This document shows positions 61,046-64,000 of a DNA stretch of 64,000 nt, piece after piece. Both the position numbers and the translations under genes were made by a program. The notes below the pieces were generated by a model. It was given only the letters and a program-made list of their open reading frames with translations. It ran no database searches and was not told the DNA's origin. Source of the stretch: an uncultured Muribaculaceae bacterium (GTDB lineage Bacteria; Bacteroidota; Bacteroidia; Bacteroidales; Muribaculaceae); the NCBI GenBank assembly GCA_910579185.1, contig CAJTTG010000004.1, positions 1-64,000 of the forward strand. The letters are read 5' to 3'. Position 1 is the first letter of the stretch, and each line of letters begins with the position of its first letter.

Positions 61046-62143
61046 ATGATCCGATCATCTTCACCCAATCCTACCGCCTCACGTCTCGATTCGCTCGACA
61101 TTCTCCGGGGACTCGACCTCTTCCTGCTTGTTTTCCTTCAGCCGGTAATCATCTCTCTTGCAGCCGTATGGCATCCTCAGTGGCTCAATCCGGTGTTATA
61201 TCAGTTGGATCATGAGGTATGGGTCGGATTCAGATGTTGGGATCTCGTCATGCCCCTTTTCCTCTTCATGACCGGGGCTGCCATGCCATTCTCTTTCTCC
61301 AAGTTCCGGTCTGATCCTGCCATGCCGCGATGGCCACTCTATCGCAAGATCCTGCGCCGTTTCCTGATCCTGTTTCTGCTGGGGATGATAGTCCAGGGCA
61401 ATCTTCTCGGCCTGGATCCGGATCATATTTTTCTTTACAACAACACCCTTCAGGCAATTGCTGCCGGTTATCTCATATCGGCATTGCTGCTGATCAATTT
61501 CAAGCTCCGTAATCAGATCATTGCCACAATCCTTCTTCTGACTGTCTACTCACTTCCGATGTCCTTGACCGGTGATTTCTCGCCCGAGGGCAACTTTGCT
61601 TACAAGATCGATGAGTTGATTCTCGGGCATTTCCGTGGCGATCTCTCCTACACCTGGATCTGGAGCAGCCTGACATTCGCTGTCACTGTCATGCTCGGCG
61701 TTTTTGCCGGACAGATAATCCGTCCCTACAGGGAAAACCCCTGTCGTGCAGCTCTTTATCTACTCGCCATCGGAGTTGCCTTAATCCTGTCGGGCTATGT
61801 CTGGAGTTTCCACACACCCATCATAAAACGCTTGTGGACAGGAAGTATGACCCTGCTGTCAGGTGGATTCTGTTTTGTTCTGATGGCCGCTTTCTTCTAT
61901 TGGATTGATGTCAAAGGGCATCACTGCGGACTCGATTGGTTGAAAATTTACGGCATGAACTCGATCACGGCCTACATTCTTGGCGAAACCATCAACTTCA
62001 GATCCGTTGCCGCATCGCTCAGTTACGGCCTGCAACCATACCTCGGTGCTTACTACGATGCATGGCTCACATTCGCCAACTTCCTGATCATCTTCCTTAT
62101 CCTCCGCTTCCTCTTCCGCAACCGCATCTTCCTCAAAATCTAA
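61046..62143 (+). CDS. DUF5009 family membrane protein (acyltransferase-like, heparan-alpha-glucosaminide N-acetyltransferase group)
   Basis: 365 residues from the ATG at 61046, which suits the family start (SRLDSLDILRGLDLFLLVF); a frame from 61019 adds nine residues but lies on the promoter. About ten membrane helices. The SLDILRGL-type N-terminal block and WDLVMPLFLFMTGAAMPFS are family-typical. Related proteins transfer acetyl groups across membranes to glycans; activity here is unproven. Convergent with inositol-phosphate synthase. Confidence 0.82.
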   Translation: MIRSSSPNPTASRLDSLDILRGLDLFLLVFLQPVIISLAAVWHPQWLNPVLYQLDHEVWVGFRCWDLVMPLFLFMTGAAMPFSFSKFRSDPAMPRWPLYRKILRRFLILFLLGMIVQGNLLGLDPDHIFLYNNTLQAIAAGYLISALLLINFKLRNQIIATILLLTVYSLPMSLTGDFSPEGNFAYKIDELILGHFRGDLSYTWIWSSLTFAVTVMLGVFAGQIIRPYRENPCRAALYLLAIGVALILSGYVWSFHTPIIKRLWTGSMTLLSGGFCFVLMAAFFYWIDVKGHHCGLDWLKIYGMNSITAYILGETINFRSVAASLSYGLQPYLGAYYDAWLTFANFLIIFLILRFLFRNRIFLKI

Positions 62144-62160
62144 CCCCCTTCCCTCTATTG

Positions 62161-62270
62161 GTCGGGGTAACGGCTCTCCGAGCCGTCTACCGCCCACAAA
62201 TATCTTACAATCAATCCATTAAGCCACCAACACCTGTGGGGACTGCGGCATGCCGCGTCCGGCTCCACCA
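62161..62270 (+). repeat. composite A-B palindromic repeat
   Basis: A 62161-62192 with intact hairpin; B 62231-62262 with GCGGCATGCCGC. Located 17 bp after the stop of the DUF5009 gene. Confidence 0.88.
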
Positions 62271-62275
62271 TCTCT

Positions 62276-62320
62276 CCAAAAATGTAAAAGAGGCCACACC
62301 ATTTGGTGGGCCTCTTCTAC
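62276..62320 (-). terminator. terminator of inositol-3-phosphate synthase (convergent region)
   Basis: AGAGGCC-a-CACC (62289-62300) pairs with GGTG-GGCCTCT (62305-62315) around a 4-nt loop; the minus strand continues into a T-rich tail (complement of CCAAAAATGTAAA). It lies between convergent genes and may act on both strands. Confidence 0.75.
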
Positions 62321-62354
62321 TTGATTTAGTTGAAAGGGAGGTGTTTCTGCTGAA

Positions 62355-63662
<1,308 letters not shown>

Positions 63663-63763
63663 GATTTACTGATAGTAAATAATTAGGTTGATTTATTGTC
63701 TTTTTTAGGGGCAGCAAGTCGGCATGCGTTTGGACGCTGCTCGCAAGCTGCGGATATGGTGTG

Positions 63764-63793
63764 TAAAAGTACGCCTATTTTAGTAATTGCAAA
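63764..63793 (-). promoter_or_regulatory. promoter of inositol-3-phosphate synthase
   Basis: On the minus strand TTTG (complement of 63790-63793), 18-bp spacer, then TACTTTTA (complement of 63764-63771), one base from TAnnTTTG. Confidence 0.5.
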
Positions 63794-63918
63794 AATTTTT
63801 TACTTTAATATATTCTTATTTTTGTTTATATTTGTGAAAATAGGCTGTCTTTTACTTTTGTGATGTGAACTAATCTTAATTTATTGCGATTAGTGTTAAC
63901 GAAAATTAATGGGGCTTC

Positions 63919-64000
63919 TCAGCGATATCGCTCTCGCAGCTCGTAGGTTTTCTCTCTCAGATACCGGCCGAGGGCCTCAGCGGATTCTGCACCGCCATGG
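63919..64000 (-). CDS. 3' end of an unidentified gene cut by the window edge
   Basis: The minus strand reads an open frame from the edge to a TGA at 63919-63921, ending SAEALGRYLREKTYELRERYR. Twenty-seven residues are too few for family assignment. The helix-forming charged tail is plausible as a C-terminus. It is followed by the promoter of the MIPS gene 126 bp downstream. Confidence 0.45.
   Translation of the reverse strand, partial: HGGAESAEALGRYLREKTYELRERYR

Noticed and set aside
12740..62270. A and B palindromes as Rho-independent terminators
   Set aside because: The hairpins lack T-runs on either strand, and true terminators with T-runs stand separately near gene ends (13175, 45413, 62276).

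Overview
This window is bacterial chromosome from the phylum Bacteroidota, order Bacteroidales. Gene content fits a gut Muribaculaceae-like organism, but that family-level guess is inference. Support for Bacteroidales: promoters of the TTTG / TAnnTTTG type, almost no Shine-Dalgarno sequences, a PorZ-like type IX secretion protein with a C-terminal sorting domain, a TonB-dependent receptor with a carboxypeptidase-like N-domain, DUF4254/DUF4271/DUF5689/DUF6359-type proteins, inositol-3-phosphate synthase and WbqC. No tRNA, rRNA, CRISPR array or recognisable transposase or integrase gene was seen.

Layout. 1-317: 3' end of an ECF sigma factor (+). 527-3077: Bax-inhibitor-like membrane protein and argS (-). 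3165-12488: a tightly spaced minus-strand run of glycosyltransferase, DUF389 protein, flippase, ruvB, DUF4254 protein, histidine phosphatase and a large membrane-anchored protein. 12489-13230: gene-free and repeat-rich. 13231-22267: a TonB receptor with two OB-fold-type lipoproteins (-), divergent from a secreted endonuclease/exonuclease/phosphatase-family enzyme (+). 22390-27028: two tandem LD-carboxypeptidases, a radical SAM protein, an Mrp/ApbC ATPase and trmB (-). 27301-29079: an AT-rich AlbA/Schlafen-type regulator with odd 12-bp tandem repeats behind it. 29298-32711: epimerase, small membrane protein, aroQ, short pyruvate kinase and O-methyltransferase (+). 32713-34335: LolC/E-like permease and rbfA (-). 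34602-37524: dapB, lepB and wbqC-like (+). 37527-44933: nadA-leuS-rdgB-porZ-hypothetical, transcribed leftward. 44934-45471: AT-rich gap with DnaA-box-like motifs. 45472-49733: upp, and LOG-DUF4271-hemD-rnpA-yidD-tatD (-). 50524-54335: AT-rich accessory module of lipoproteins and a membrane-spanning TPR/LuxR-type regulator. 54909-60772: Pif1-like helicase, nitroreductase, NosR-like FMN/Fe-S protein and two small lipoproteins (-). 61046-62143: DUF5009 acyltransferase-like protein (+). 62355-63662: inositol-3-phosphate synthase (-). 63919-64000: 3' end of another minus-strand gene.

Most of the window is housekeeping sequence. The most interesting parts are: (i) the receptor / OB-fold lipoprotein / nuclease-family locus, which could be an extracellular nucleic-acid or phosphoester scavenging system; (ii) a family of composite palindromic intergenic repeats, all in one orientation, one of them split by a ~117-bp MITE-like insertion with terminal inverted repeats and a duplicated 12-bp target; (iii) the AlbA-type gene followed by in-frame Lys-Gly-Gly-stop repeats; (iv) the AT-rich lipoprotein/regulator module; and (v) a small lipoprotein with u-spanin-like topology.
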